64,000 nt of DNA, taken from assembly GCF_013415885.1 (NCBI RefSeq), contig NZ_CP058910.1, forward strand, positions 2,666,001-2,730,000, in the 5' to 3' direction. A program made the translations under genes and the position numbers. The notes under the pieces are model-generated. The model saw only the letters and a program-made list of their open reading frames with translations, was not told the origin of the DNA and made no database searches. The stretch comes from Halosimplex rubrum. Lineage in GTDB: Archaea > Halobacteriota > Halobacteria > Halobacteriales > Haloarculaceae. Shown piece by piece: positions 30,996-39,319 of this stretch (positions are counted from its first letter, which is position 1; the number at the start of each line of letters is the position of its first letter).

Positions 30996-32864
30996 ATGCG
31001 ACTCCTGTTCGTCCACTCGGACCACCTGGAGTTCGAGGCCCGCGAGGAGGCCGGTCCCGACGACCTCGCGGAGACGGAGGGCGTCCCGATGGAGGGACGC
31101 ATGGAGGAGTGCGTGACGGCGTTCGTCAGCGTCGAGTCCGACGACGAGGCCGACCTCGACGGCGTCGTCGCGAACGCGACCGACGAACTCCGGGACGTGA
31201 CGGGACAACTCAACACGAACCGGGTGGTGCTGTACCCCTACGCCCACCTCAGCGACGACCTGGCGAGCCCCGACGCCGCCAAGGCCGTCATGCGGGATCT
31301 GGAGTCCGAACTCGAAGGCGAGGGCTACGAGGTCCTGCGGGCGCCGTTCGGCTGGTACAAGGCCTTCGAGGTGGCCTGCAAGGGCCACCCGCTCTCCGAA
31401 CTCTCCCGACACGTCTCGGCCCACCGAGACGAGGCCGGCGGTGCCGCCGGAGCGGGGGACGGCGAGGGAGAGCCCGACCGCGAACCCAGCGAGTGGCGGA
31501 TGCTGTGGCCCGACGGCACCGCGGAGGACGCGGTCGCGGCCAAGTCGGCGGTGAGCGAGGACATGCGGGCGTTCGTCGAGAGCGAGGTCGAGGGCGTGAC
31601 CGCTTCGCCCGGCGAGGAGCCGCCCCACGTCGAACTCATGCGCGAGAAGTCGCTGGCGGGCTACGACGAGCTGTCGGACGTGGGGAACCTGCGGTGGTAC
31701 CCCCGGGGGAAGCTGGTCCGGGACTCGCTCGTCGAGTACGTGAACGACCTCGTCGTCGACTACGGCGGGATGCCCGTCGAGACGCCGGTCATGTACGACC
31801 TGGGCGCCCGCGCCATCGACGAACACGCCGGGAAGTTCGGGGAACGCCAGTACCGCTTCGAGTCGGGCGACCGCCGGATGATGCTCCGGTTCGCGGCCTG
31901 CTTCGGCCAGTTCTCGATCATGCGGGACATGCACATCGCAGAGAGTGACCTGCCGCTGCGGATCTACGAGCTGTCGACCTACTCCTTCCGGCGCGAACAG
32001 AAGGGCGAGGTCACGGGGCTCAAGCGGCTGCGGTCGTTCACGATGCCGGACATGCACACCGCGACGGCGGATATGGACGGCGCTCGCCGGGAACTACTGC
32101 GGCAGGCGAAGCTCTCGCTGCGCACGAGCGACGACCTCGGGCTGGAGTACCAGCCCGCGCTGCGAGTGACCCGCGAGTTCTACGAAGCCAACGAGGCGTG
32201 GGTCGCCGAGGTCGTCGCCCAACTCGACAAGCCCACCCTCCTGGAGATCATCCCCGAGCGACACCACTACTGGTCGGCGAAGATCGACTTCGCGGCCATC
32301 GACGGGCTCGGCCGTCCCATCGAGAACCCGACCGTCCAGATCGACGTGGAGAGCGCCGAGCGGTTCGACATCACCTACACCGACGCCGAGGGGAGCCACC
32401 ATCCGCCGATCCTCCACTACTCGCCGTCGGGCGGGATCGAGCGGGTCGTCGCCGCGCTGCTGGAGGAGACGGCGACGATGGACACGCCGCGGTTGCCGAC
32501 GTGGCTCTCGCCGACGCAGGTCCGGTTCGTCCCGGTCGGCGAGGAACACGTCGACTACTGCGACGAACTGGTCGACGAGTTGGCGGCGGCGGACCTGCGG
32601 GCGGACGTGGACGACCGCTCGGAGACGGTCGGCAAGCGCATCGCTCGCGCCGAGACCGACTGGGTGCCCTACTACGCCGTCGTCGGCGACCGCGAGGTCG
32701 ACAGCGGGCGGTTAGACGTGAACGTCCGCGCCGACGATACCGAGGTCGAGCTGACGCCCGAGGCGCTGCGCGAGCGCGTCCGCGAGGAGACCGCGGGACT
32801 CCCCCGAAAGCGGCGCTACCTTCCGCAACACGTCGGCGACCACCCGAACTTCACGGGGCGGTGA
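30996..32864 (+). CDS. thrS: Threonyl-tRNA synthetase (archaeal type)
   Basis: Charges tRNA-Thr. The 622-residue enzyme starts with the archaeal editing domain (MRLLFVHSDHLEFEAREEAG, residues 1-140, ending with APFGWYKAFEVACKGHPLSE), which removes mischarged serine, followed by the class II catalytic core (motif 2 FRREQKGEVTGLKRLRSFTMPD; motif 3 SPSGGIERVVAALLEE) and an anticodon-binding C-terminus. An acidic insert lies near residues 148-165. The start has ACTTTTG about 30 bp upstream. Confidence 0.97.
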   Translation: MRLLFVHSDHLEFEAREEAGPDDLAETEGVPMEGRMEECVTAFVSVESDDEADLDGVVANATDELRDVTGQLNTNRVVLYPYAHLSDDLASPDAAKAVMRDLESELEGEGYEVLRAPFGWYKAFEVACKGHPLSELSRHVSAHRDEAGGAAGAGDGEGEPDREPSEWRMLWPDGTAEDAVAAKSAVSEDMRAFVESEVEGVTASPGEEPPHVELMREKSLAGYDELSDVGNLRWYPRGKLVRDSLVEYVNDLVVDYGGMPVETPVMYDLGARAIDEHAGKFGERQYRFESGDRRMMLRFAACFGQFSIMRDMHIAESDLPLRIYELSTYSFRREQKGEVTGLKRLRSFTMPDMHTATADMDGARRELLRQAKLSLRTSDDLGLEYQPALRVTREFYEANEAWVAEVVAQLDKPTLLEIIPERHHYWSAKIDFAAIDGLGRPIENPTVQIDVESAERFDITYTDAEGSHHPPILHYSPSGGIERVVAALLEETATMDTPRLPTWLSPTQVRFVPVGEEHVDYCDELVDELAAADLRADVDDRSETVGKRIARAETDWVPYYAVVGDREVDSGRLDVNVRADDTEVELTPEALRERVREETAGLPRKRRYLPQHVGDHPNFTGR

Positions 32865-32958
32865 GGCGTCGCCGACCGAGACCGCGGGAGCGCTCGGGCG
32901 TTTCCATCCGCGAGAACCGCCACCCACCACTATTTACCCCGGCGACTAACGCTCGCGT

Positions 32959-33393
32959 ATGTACGACGATATCCTGTTGCCGACGGACGGGAGCAAGGGG
33001 ACGACCGAGACGGTGGAACACGCGATCGCCATCGCGCGGGACAACGACGCGACGGTCCACGTCCTGTACGTCGTCGACAGCCGCCGCTACCGCGCGGCCG
33101 AGGCGGACACGAAAGACGAGATCGTCCGCTCGCTGGAGGTCGAGGGCGAGCGCGCCGTCGAGGACCTGGAGGTCGACCTCGAAGACGAGGGTCTCGCCGT
33201 CGAGACCGAGATGCGTGACGGCATCCCCCACCGCGAAATCGTCGAGTACGTCGACGAGGCGGGCATCGATCTCGTGGTGATGGGCACCCACGGCCGCACC
33301 GGCCGCGACCGCGTGCAGAACCTCGGGAGCGTCACCGACCGCGTCGTCGAGGACGTACACACGCCCGTTCTCGTCGTCGACATCGGCGACTGA
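32959..33393 (+). CDS. Universal stress protein (UspA family)
   Basis: A 144-residue single-domain UspA protein. It opens with DDILLPTDGSKGTTETVEHAI and ends with the nucleotide-binding region VVMGTHGRTGRDRVQNLGSVTDRVV. The loop between the second and third glycines is one residue longer than the classical G-x2-G-x9-G-S, so ATP binding is likely but not certain. It is co-transcribed with the CBS-domain gene 4 bp downstream. TATTTAC about 28 bp before the ATG points to a leaderless mRNA. Confidence 0.94.
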   Translation: MYDDILLPTDGSKGTTETVEHAIAIARDNDATVHVLYVVDSRRYRAAEADTKDEIVRSLEVEGERAVEDLEVDLEDEGLAVETEMRDGIPHREIVEYVDEAGIDLVVMGTHGRTGRDRVQNLGSVTDRVVEDVHTPVLVVDIGD

Positions 33394-33397
33394 GCCG

Positions 33398-33832
33398 ATG
33401 CTCGTTCGAGAGCTGATGACGTCCGACGTGGTGACCGTCGGCATCGACGCGACGCTCGACGACGCCGTGGGGAAACTCGTCACGGAAGGCGTCGGGAGCG
33501 TCGTCGTGGTCGACGGCGAGACGCCCACCGGGATCGTCACCGAGACGGACGCGCTCGAAGCGGCCCACGAGCGGGGGCAGTCCCTCGGCGAGATCGCCGT
33601 CCGCGACCTGGCCCATCCGCCGCTCGTGACGACCGACCCCGACCGGACCGTCCAGCGCGTCGCGCGGACGATGGCCGAGGAGGGAGTGAAGAAGGTGGTC
33701 GTGACCGAGGGGCTGTCGGTCGCCGGGATCGTCACACTGACCGACGTGGTGTATCACGTCGCCGACCTCCGGAAGGAGGCCGCCGCGGCCGCGGAGGACC
33801 TCGCCGACCGGGACTGGCAGCGCGGCGGCTGA
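33398..33832 (+). CDS. Two-CBS-domain protein
   Basis: A 144-residue Bateman module (VGSVVVVDGETPTGIVTETDA near residue 32; VKKVVVTEGLSVAGIVTLTDV near residue 95), with a short Ala/Glu helix at the end. It starts 4 bp after the uspA stop, so the pair is an operon, and both proteins probably sense adenine nucleotides. Confidence 0.93.
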   Translation: MLVRELMTSDVVTVGIDATLDDAVGKLVTEGVGSVVVVDGETPTGIVTETDALEAAHERGQSLGEIAVRDLAHPPLVTTDPDRTVQRVARTMAEEGVKKVVVTEGLSVAGIVTLTDVVYHVADLRKEAAAAAEDLADRDWQRGG

Positions 33833-33862
33833 GCCGGTTCGAGCGGCGGAGAGGCGAGACGG

Positions 33863-34522
33863 TTACTCCCCGTCGTCGGGGCCGCGGCCGGTCTCCAGAC
33901 TGCCCTGGCGTCCCTTCGTCTGGCGGTAGTCCGTCCCCAGCAGATCGGCGAAGTGCTCGACGAACGCCTCGGTCTGTTCGGGCGTCTGGTCGGACGGGTC
34001 GAGCATGGGGACGAGTTCGAAGCCGCGACCGCGCATCGTCGTCGCGTGCAGTTCCCGCACGTCCAGTTCGTCTTCGCTCTTGGTGGTGTACTGGAAGGCC
34101 AGCGCCTCGATGGCGCGCTGGCCGACGGGCACGATGATCTCGGGGTTGATCATCCGGAGCTCGCTGGAGCGATACGCCTCGCAGGCGGTGACCTCCTCGT
34201 CGGTGGCCGCCCGATCGGGCTGACGGCAGCGGGTCACGTAGGTGAGAAAGACCTCGTCCGGTTCGGGTTCGGCGGCGCCGGGGTCGCCCTCGACTAGACC
34301 GACGCGGTCGAGGATGTCCCACACGAGCGACCCCTCGCCGGCGAAGGGGACGCCGGTCTCGTCGGCCGCCGCGCTGGGCTGGTCGCCGATGACGACGAAG
34401 TCGGCGCCCACGTCGCCGTAGCCGTGGACGATCCGCTCGCGCGTCTCGACCAGTTTCGGGCAGTTCGTGCAGTCTTCGTCCATCCCGAAGGGGTTGGACA
34501 GTTCGTCCTGGCGCGCGTCCAT
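33863..34522 (-). CDS. Uracil-DNA glycosylase superfamily protein (family 4-like)
   Basis: A 219-residue protein with the family 4 UDG layout: an N-terminal CTNCPKL cysteine pair and later cysteines (TRCRQPD, TACEAY) suited to a 4Fe-4S cluster, and a motif-A region IGDQPSAAADETGVPFAGEGS. The usual motif-A start is GEAPG, and the C-terminal HPS motif reads LDPSD here, so specificity or activity may differ from known enzymes. It lies 31 bp after aroC on the same strand and is probably in its operon. Confidence 0.82.
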   Translation of the reverse strand: MDARQDELSNPFGMDEDCTNCPKLVETRERIVHGYGDVGADFVVIGDQPSAAADETGVPFAGEGSLVWDILDRVGLVEGDPGAAEPEPDEVFLTYVTRCRQPDRAATDEEVTACEAYRSSELRMINPEIIVPVGQRAIEALAFQYTTKSEDELDVRELHATTMRGRGFELVPMLDPSDQTPEQTEAFVEHFADLLGTDYRQTKGRQGSLETGRGPDDGE

Positions 34523-34553
34523 CAGTCGTCGCTCCCTAGTCGCTGGACCCGCA

Positions 34554-35780
34554 TCAGTCCTCGTCGACCGTCTCGGTCATCGTGTCGGCGTCGTCGGGGT
34601 CGTTCTGCGGGCTCTCCGGATGGTAGGCGGTGTCGTACTCACCTGGCCGGTCGTCGAGGCGGTCGGGGTTGATGCGGCCGCCGAGCAGCATGAAGTCGAG
34701 GATCGTCACGCGGAGCATCGCCTCGACGACGGGGACGGCGCGGGGCGGCAGGCTCGGGTCGTGGCGGCCGACGACCTGGGCCTCCTTCGTCTCGCCGGTC
34801 TCCCAGTCGACGGTCTCCTGTTTCTTCGGGATGGAGACGGGCGCGTGCCAGGTGACCTCGCCGTAGACGGGTTCGCCGGTGGTGATCCCGCCCTGGAGGC
34901 CGCCGTGGTCGTTGCCGACGGGGACGGGGTCGCCCGCCTCGCTGACCACGTCGTCGCGGGTGCCGTCGTCGAACTCCCAGTCCTCGTTGCGGTCGATGCC
35001 GCGAGTCTCGCGGGCCTCGCGGCCCTGACCGTACTCGACGGCCGTCGTCGCCGGGATGGAGAACATCGCCTTGCCCATCCGGGCGGCGAACGAGTCGAAG
35101 CGGGGGGCGCCCAGGCCGCGGGGGACGCCGCGACACTCGAAGTAGACCGAGCCGCCGATGGAGTCGCCCTCGTTCTGGTAGCGGTCGATGGCGTCGCGCA
35201 TCTCCTCGGCGACCTCGGGGTCGGCACAGCGGACCTCGTTCTCCTCGGTGTGTTCGAGCATGTCCGCCCAGGTCACGTCCTCGGCGGTGATATCGCCGAT
35301 CTGGTTGACGTGCGCCTTGACCTGCACGTCGTGGTCGGACTGGTCGAGAACCTGCTTGGCGACGGCGCCCGCGGCGACCCAGTTGACGGTCTCGCGGGCC
35401 GAGGAGCGACCGCCGCCGCCCCAGTTGCGCGTGCCGAACTTCGCGGAGTAGGTGTAGTCGCCGTGGGACGGACGGGGCGCCGTGATGAACGGCTCGTACT
35501 TGCCCGAGCGGGCGTCCTTGTTCTGGATGACCATGCCGATCGGCGTCCCGGTCGTGTAGCCCTCCAGGGTCCCCGACTTGATGGAGACCTCGTCGGGCTC
35601 GCCCCGGGAGGTCGTGATCATCGACTGGCCGGGTTTGCGCCGGTCGAGTTCCTTCTGTACCTCCTCCTCGGAGATCTCGACCCCAGCCGGACAGCCCGAC
35701 ACCGTACAGCCCATCGCCTCCCCGTGGCTCTCGCCGAACGTCGTGAACCGGAAGAGCCGGCCGAACTCGTTACCGTTCAT
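34554..35780 (-). CDS. aroC: Chorismate synthase
   Basis: Last step of the shikimate pathway: turns EPSP into chorismate with reduced FMN. The 408-residue enzyme carries all three family signatures: GESHGEAMGCTVSGCPAG near residue 16, GGGRSSARETVNWVAAGAVA near residue 120 and RHDPSLPPRAVPVVEAM near residue 340. ACTATATGCC about 30 bp before the ATG is a strong TATA box. aroA, for the preceding step, is at 39.3-40.6 kb on the same strand. Confidence 0.97.
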   Translation of the reverse strand: MNGNEFGRLFRFTTFGESHGEAMGCTVSGCPAGVEISEEEVQKELDRRKPGQSMITTSRGEPDEVSIKSGTLEGYTTGTPIGMVIQNKDARSGKYEPFITAPRPSHGDYTYSAKFGTRNWGGGGRSSARETVNWVAAGAVAKQVLDQSDHDVQVKAHVNQIGDITAEDVTWADMLEHTEENEVRCADPEVAEEMRDAIDRYQNEGDSIGGSVYFECRGVPRGLGAPRFDSFAARMGKAMFSIPATTAVEYGQGREARETRGIDRNEDWEFDDGTRDDVVSEAGDPVPVGNDHGGLQGGITTGEPVYGEVTWHAPVSIPKKQETVDWETGETKEAQVVGRHDPSLPPRAVPVVEAMLRVTILDFMLLGGRINPDRLDDRPGEYDTAYHPESPQNDPDDADTMTETVDED

Positions 35781-35870
35781 TACCTCGGGGTGAGTGACCC
35801 TGGCATATAGTTCTGAAGATGTGGGCGAGCGTGGCCGCGCCGTTCGCTGGCCGGGGCGACGCCGGGGCGG

Positions 35871-36809
35871 CTACTCGGCGTCGACTCGATACCAGGGGGA
35901 CTCCCCGGCGTCTCCCCCACCGAGAACGCTCTCCGCGGCGTAGCGGTCGGCCGCCGCCGCCGTCAGTTCGCTCGCCCAGGACGCTCGCTCGTCCGGATCC
36001 GCCGAACCGGGGCCGTCGTTCTCGTACTCGACGTACGTGGCGGTCTCCCGGGCTTCCGGGCGCGACCAGTCGTGCCAGCCGTCGGGGCGGACGTGCGACC
36101 CCAGGTGCGAGCGGATAACGGCGACGTGGGCGTGGTCCCGCCAGGGCCGGCCCAGGTACACCTCGGAGACGTCCGATTCGGCGGTGAACGCACAGTCGTC
36201 GAAGACGTAGCCGAACGGCTCGCGTCGCGGCGTCGAGGCCGCCGTGACGTACGAGTCGGCCTTCGAGCGGATCTCGCAGTCCTCGAAGACGGCGGTGGCG
36301 GCCCCGAACACGAAGTCGGTCGTCCCCTCGACGCGGCAGTCGCGGAAGTACTGTCGCGACCCCTCGCCGGCGGCGTAGACCGTGTCCTGGTTCCCCTCGA
36401 ATCGGCACCGCTCGAATGCGGCCCGGTCGGCCTCGACGTGGAGCGCGACGGCCTGGTCGGCGTCCGGCCCGGCCGCGTTCCGCACGGTCAGGTTCCGGGC
36501 GGTGAAGTCGTTCCCGTCGACCTTCAGCGTGTAGGTGAAGAACGTGCTGTTGCGCCCGCGGTCGATCCGGTCGAAGTGGTCGTCGTGCGTGAGTATCGTG
36601 CCCTCCGGGCTCTCGCCGACCAGGTCGACCTTCGTGTTCCAGGCGTGGACTCGCACCTTCTCCTCGTACACCCCGTCCCTGACGAAGATCGAGACGCGGT
36701 CGGACGGGAACGACTTCGCGCCGTCGATCGCCGCCTGCAGGCGTTCGTAGTCCCCGTTCCCGTCCGCGTCGACGACGTAGTCGTATCCCTCGGCTGCTTC
36801 GGAGGCCAT
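35871..36809 (-). CDS. Pectinesterase (CE8), no signal peptide
   Basis: A 312-residue right-handed beta-helix enzyme of carbohydrate esterase family 8, which removes methyl groups from pectin. Key motifs are intact: GNQDTVYA (Asp142), TTDFVFGAA (Asp165) and YLGRPWRDHAHV (Arg221, Trp223). It starts directly with the mature-type DYVVDADGNGDYERLQAAI strand, so no export signal is seen from the ATG at 36809; a longer reading adds no signal either. It would act on imported oligogalacturonides. It is divergent from msrA. Confidence 0.9.
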   Translation of the reverse strand: MASEAAEGYDYVVDADGNGDYERLQAAIDGAKSFPSDRVSIFVRDGVYEEKVRVHAWNTKVDLVGESPEGTILTHDDHFDRIDRGRNSTFFTYTLKVDGNDFTARNLTVRNAAGPDADQAVALHVEADRAAFERCRFEGNQDTVYAAGEGSRQYFRDCRVEGTTDFVFGAATAVFEDCEIRSKADSYVTAASTPRREPFGYVFDDCAFTAESDVSEVYLGRPWRDHAHVAVIRSHLGSHVRPDGWHDWSRPEARETATYVEYENDGPGSADPDERASWASELTAAAADRYAAESVLGGGDAGESPWYRVDAE

Positions 36810-36945
36810 ACACCCGACTACGCACCTCGCTCGCATGTATGTGCTTCGGCCCGGTCGGGACGGCTCCTCCCCGCGACCGCCGCGGTCGCGAGCAGTCGCG
36901 CGGGCCGTCGCTGGGTTCAAACGGTTCCGTCACGTATCCCCGACA

Positions 36946-37506
36946 ATGACCGACACGGAGACCGCGACACTGGCCGGCGGCTGTTTCTGGTGTATCGAGG
37001 CGGCGTTCGAGGAACTCGACGGCGTCGGCGACGTCACCTCCGGCTACGCCGGGGGGGACACCGAGGATCCCACCTACAGGCAGGTCTGCTCGGGCTCGAC
37101 GGGTCACGCCGAGGTCGTCCAGGTTGAGTACGATCCCGATACCATCGCCTACGAGGACCTGCTGGAGGTGTTCTTCCGCATCCACGACCCGACGACGGAG
37201 GACCGCCAGGGGCCGGACGTGGGGTCGCAGTACCGCTCGGCCGTCTACTACCACGACGACGAGCAGAAGGCGGTCGTCGAACGGTTCGTCCACAACCTCC
37301 AGAGCGGCGGCGAGTTCGACAGCTACGAGAACGACGAGATCGTCACCGAGATCGCGCCGCTGGACACCTTCTGGGTCGCCGAGGAGAAACACCAGAACTA
37401 CTACGAGAAGAACCCGGGCGACCGCTACTGCCAGTTCCACGCCGAGCCGAAGGTGAAGAAGGTCCGCGAGCAGTTCGGCTCGAAGGCCGCCCAGTCCGAC
37501 GACTGA
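36946..37506 (+). CDS. msrA: Peptide-methionine (S)-S-oxide reductase
   Basis: Repairs oxidised methionine in proteins. The 186-residue enzyme has the catalytic GCFWC motif at residues 12-16 (nucleophile Cys13) and the YAGG, GHAEVVQVEYDP and EKHQNYYEKNP blocks. A further cysteine in DRYCQFH may be the resolving cysteine. The ATG at 36946 gives a normal N-terminus. Divergent from the pectinesterase gene. Confidence 0.96.
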   Translation: MTDTETATLAGGCFWCIEAAFEELDGVGDVTSGYAGGDTEDPTYRQVCSGSTGHAEVVQVEYDPDTIAYEDLLEVFFRIHDPTTEDRQGPDVGSQYRSAVYYHDDEQKAVVERFVHNLQSGGEFDSYENDEIVTEIAPLDTFWVAEEKHQNYYEKNPGDRYCQFHAEPKVKKVREQFGSKAAQSDD

Positions 37507-37541
37507 GGTCCCGTTGGTAGCCGTTGCGCGATGCGCTGGCT

Positions 37542-38960
37542 CTACACCTGATGCAGCGTCGCTTCTTCGCCCTGGTACTCCTCCGGGCAGTCGCCGATGC
37601 CCCACCCTTCGGCGGTGGACTCGATGTACGAATACGTCCGTCCGTCGAGTTCCCAGTACCATCCTTCGGGCTCCTCCTGATAGATCCCACAGGCCATGTG
37701 ACCGGGTGGCTGGATGAGTATCATGTCGTAGTTGAACGGTTCCGCCTGGAGTATCGAGGCCAGCATGACCGCCGTGTCCTCGCAGTCGCCCGCCGCTTCG
37801 GTGAGCGTTTCGACGACGAACTTCGTGTAGTCGTCGAACCCCTTGCTCACGTCGTCGGTCACGTACGGGAGGCGCTGAACGTAGTCGATGACGAAGTCGA
37901 TTTTCTCCCGCGAGTCGGTGAACCCGTGTTCCTCCGCGTGCCCGTCGAGGAGATCCGCCAACTCGCCACCGATACCGTCAGTGAGTTCGAACGAGACGTA
38001 CTCGGACCGCGACCGCCCTCGGGAGCGCCCGACGCCCCGGACGTACGCTGCTTTCCAGATGATGAGCCCCGAAGACCAGTTTTCACCGGCCGTTCGTCCG
38101 GAAACCTCCAGTTGATAGGCGCCCTCGATCAGCGTCCGGTCGAAGGCGTCCCCCGAATCGGATTCCAGCCGTTCGGGGTGGGGGTCGCGGGACATCCCGT
38201 AATCGGGGCTCCGCAACGAGAACGGATCGGTCGACATGAGATACGCCACCTCGTCGTCCGATATCTCATCTTCGGGTTTGTCCGGAATCAGATACGCGGA
38301 GACCTCCAGCCGCGTCTCGGTGGGGAGCGCATCCCGCTCCACCGGCACCGTCAGTGCCGTCCCGTCGGTCGAGAGCGTGAACGGGTCGCTGCGTTCGCTC
38401 ACGACGGTCGTCTCCCGGGGGAACTCGTCTACGTCCATCACGACCCGTGCGTCGGAATAGTCGACCCCTACGTCGGACCCGAATACCTCGACGGTGACCT
38501 CGTCGACACCGTACTCGGTGACCGAAGAGACTCCCTGCCAGTATTCGTCGCTCACCTCGAACGAGTGGACGGGTTCCGAAAGCGTCGGCGTCGGTTCCGG
38601 CGTCGAAGTCGGAGTGGGGGTCGGTGTCGGCGTTCTCGTCGGGGTCGATGTCGGAGTGGCCGTCGGGGTCGATGTCGGCGTTCTCGTCGGGGACGCTGTC
38701 GGAGTCGGTCGCGGAGTCGAATCGCTCGGTGGCTCGGTTTCGGCCTCCGATCGGTCTCCGGATCCGGATTTCGCCGTCGATCCGTTAATATCGCTCTTCT
38801 GTTGAACGTCCGGATCGTTCGGTGCGTAGTCTTCGGAATCTATCACTCCGTCACCGTCGGAGTCACTGATGTCGTCCTCGTCGTCTCCGAGTGCGGAACA
38901 GCCCGCAACGGGGAGTGTCAGACCCGCGCAGAACGCCCCGAGATACTGGCGTCGATTCAT
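37542..38960 (-). CDS. Tat lipoprotein with Pro/Thr linker and transglutaminase-like domain
   Basis: A 472-residue surface protein. MNRRQYLGAFCAGLTLPVAGC has a twin arginine and a lipobox Cys at 21. Residues 30-52 (DSDGDGVIDSEDYAPNDPD) match a calcium-binding thrombospondin-type repeat. Residues 80-125 are a Pro/Thr/Ser linker. A beta-domain of unknown type follows, and the last 150 residues look like a transglutaminase/protease fold with Cys in AAGDCEDTAVMLASILQ, His in PGHMACGIY and a later acidic position. It may cleave or cross-link surface peptides, but no substrate is evident. Confidence 0.85.
   Translation of the reverse strand: MNRRQYLGAFCAGLTLPVAGCSALGDDEDDISDSDGDGVIDSEDYAPNDPDVQQKSDINGSTAKSGSGDRSEAETEPPSDSTPRPTPTASPTRTPTSTPTATPTSTPTRTPTPTPTPTSTPEPTPTLSEPVHSFEVSDEYWQGVSSVTEYGVDEVTVEVFGSDVGVDYSDARVVMDVDEFPRETTVVSERSDPFTLSTDGTALTVPVERDALPTETRLEVSAYLIPDKPEDEISDDEVAYLMSTDPFSLRSPDYGMSRDPHPERLESDSGDAFDRTLIEGAYQLEVSGRTAGENWSSGLIIWKAAYVRGVGRSRGRSRSEYVSFELTDGIGGELADLLDGHAEEHGFTDSREKIDFVIDYVQRLPYVTDDVSKGFDDYTKFVVETLTEAAGDCEDTAVMLASILQAEPFNYDMILIQPPGHMACGIYQEEPEGWYWELDGRTYSYIESTAEGWGIGDCPEEYQGEEATLHQV
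38590..38712 (-). repeat. Degenerate short repeats coding a Pro/Thr/Ser linker
   Basis: On the plus strand, blocks such as GTCGGGGTCGATGTCGG and GTCGGCGTTCTCGTCGG recur several times. On the coding (minus) strand they give the linker TPTSTPTATPTSTPTRTPT. Repeat number is likely to change by slippage. There are no spacers, so this is not a CRISPR array. Confidence 0.85.
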
Positions 38961-39319
38961 ACCTACCTAATACGTAATATCCTTGAAAAGTATTGCCCTT
39001 GGAGCCGTCACGGACCGACCGGACGCCGAGAGGTCTGCGACGGCACGTACAACTCCTGGTCCGTCTCTCCCCTGACGCGGTTGCGACGAGGCGGATGCGA
39101 TCGCGGGACTTCGACGGGACGACGGTCGCGGTGTCGGTCAACCCGGGGGGATCGAGCGCAGCGAGTACGAGCGGGCGACCGCGGCGCTTCCCCGACGACG
39201 CGGTGACCTTCGACGATGCGCGACATCGGAAGGGGCGGCGCGACGTGGGGTCGATACGCCCGGAACCGGGCGTGTCCGCGGACGGGCGGTCGGCGACCGG
39301 CCGGTCGACGGCGTGACCG
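38961..39319. other. Intergenic region, no clear gene
   Basis: These 359 bases separate the lipoprotein gene from the 3' end of aroA. An open stretch on the plus strand (38993-39316) gives an Arg/Gly/Ser-rich sequence with no fold-like pattern, so I do not call it. The A/T-rich stretch at about 38961-39000 holds the likely lipoprotein promoter. Confidence 0.5.

Noticed and set aside
38590-38712. Repeat block resembling a short CRISPR array
   Set aside because: No unique spacers; it is in frame and codes for a Pro/Thr linker.
38993-39316. Possible 107-residue gene between the lipoprotein gene and aroA
   Set aside because: Arg/Gly/Ser-rich with no recognisable fold, no clear promoter; probably non-coding.
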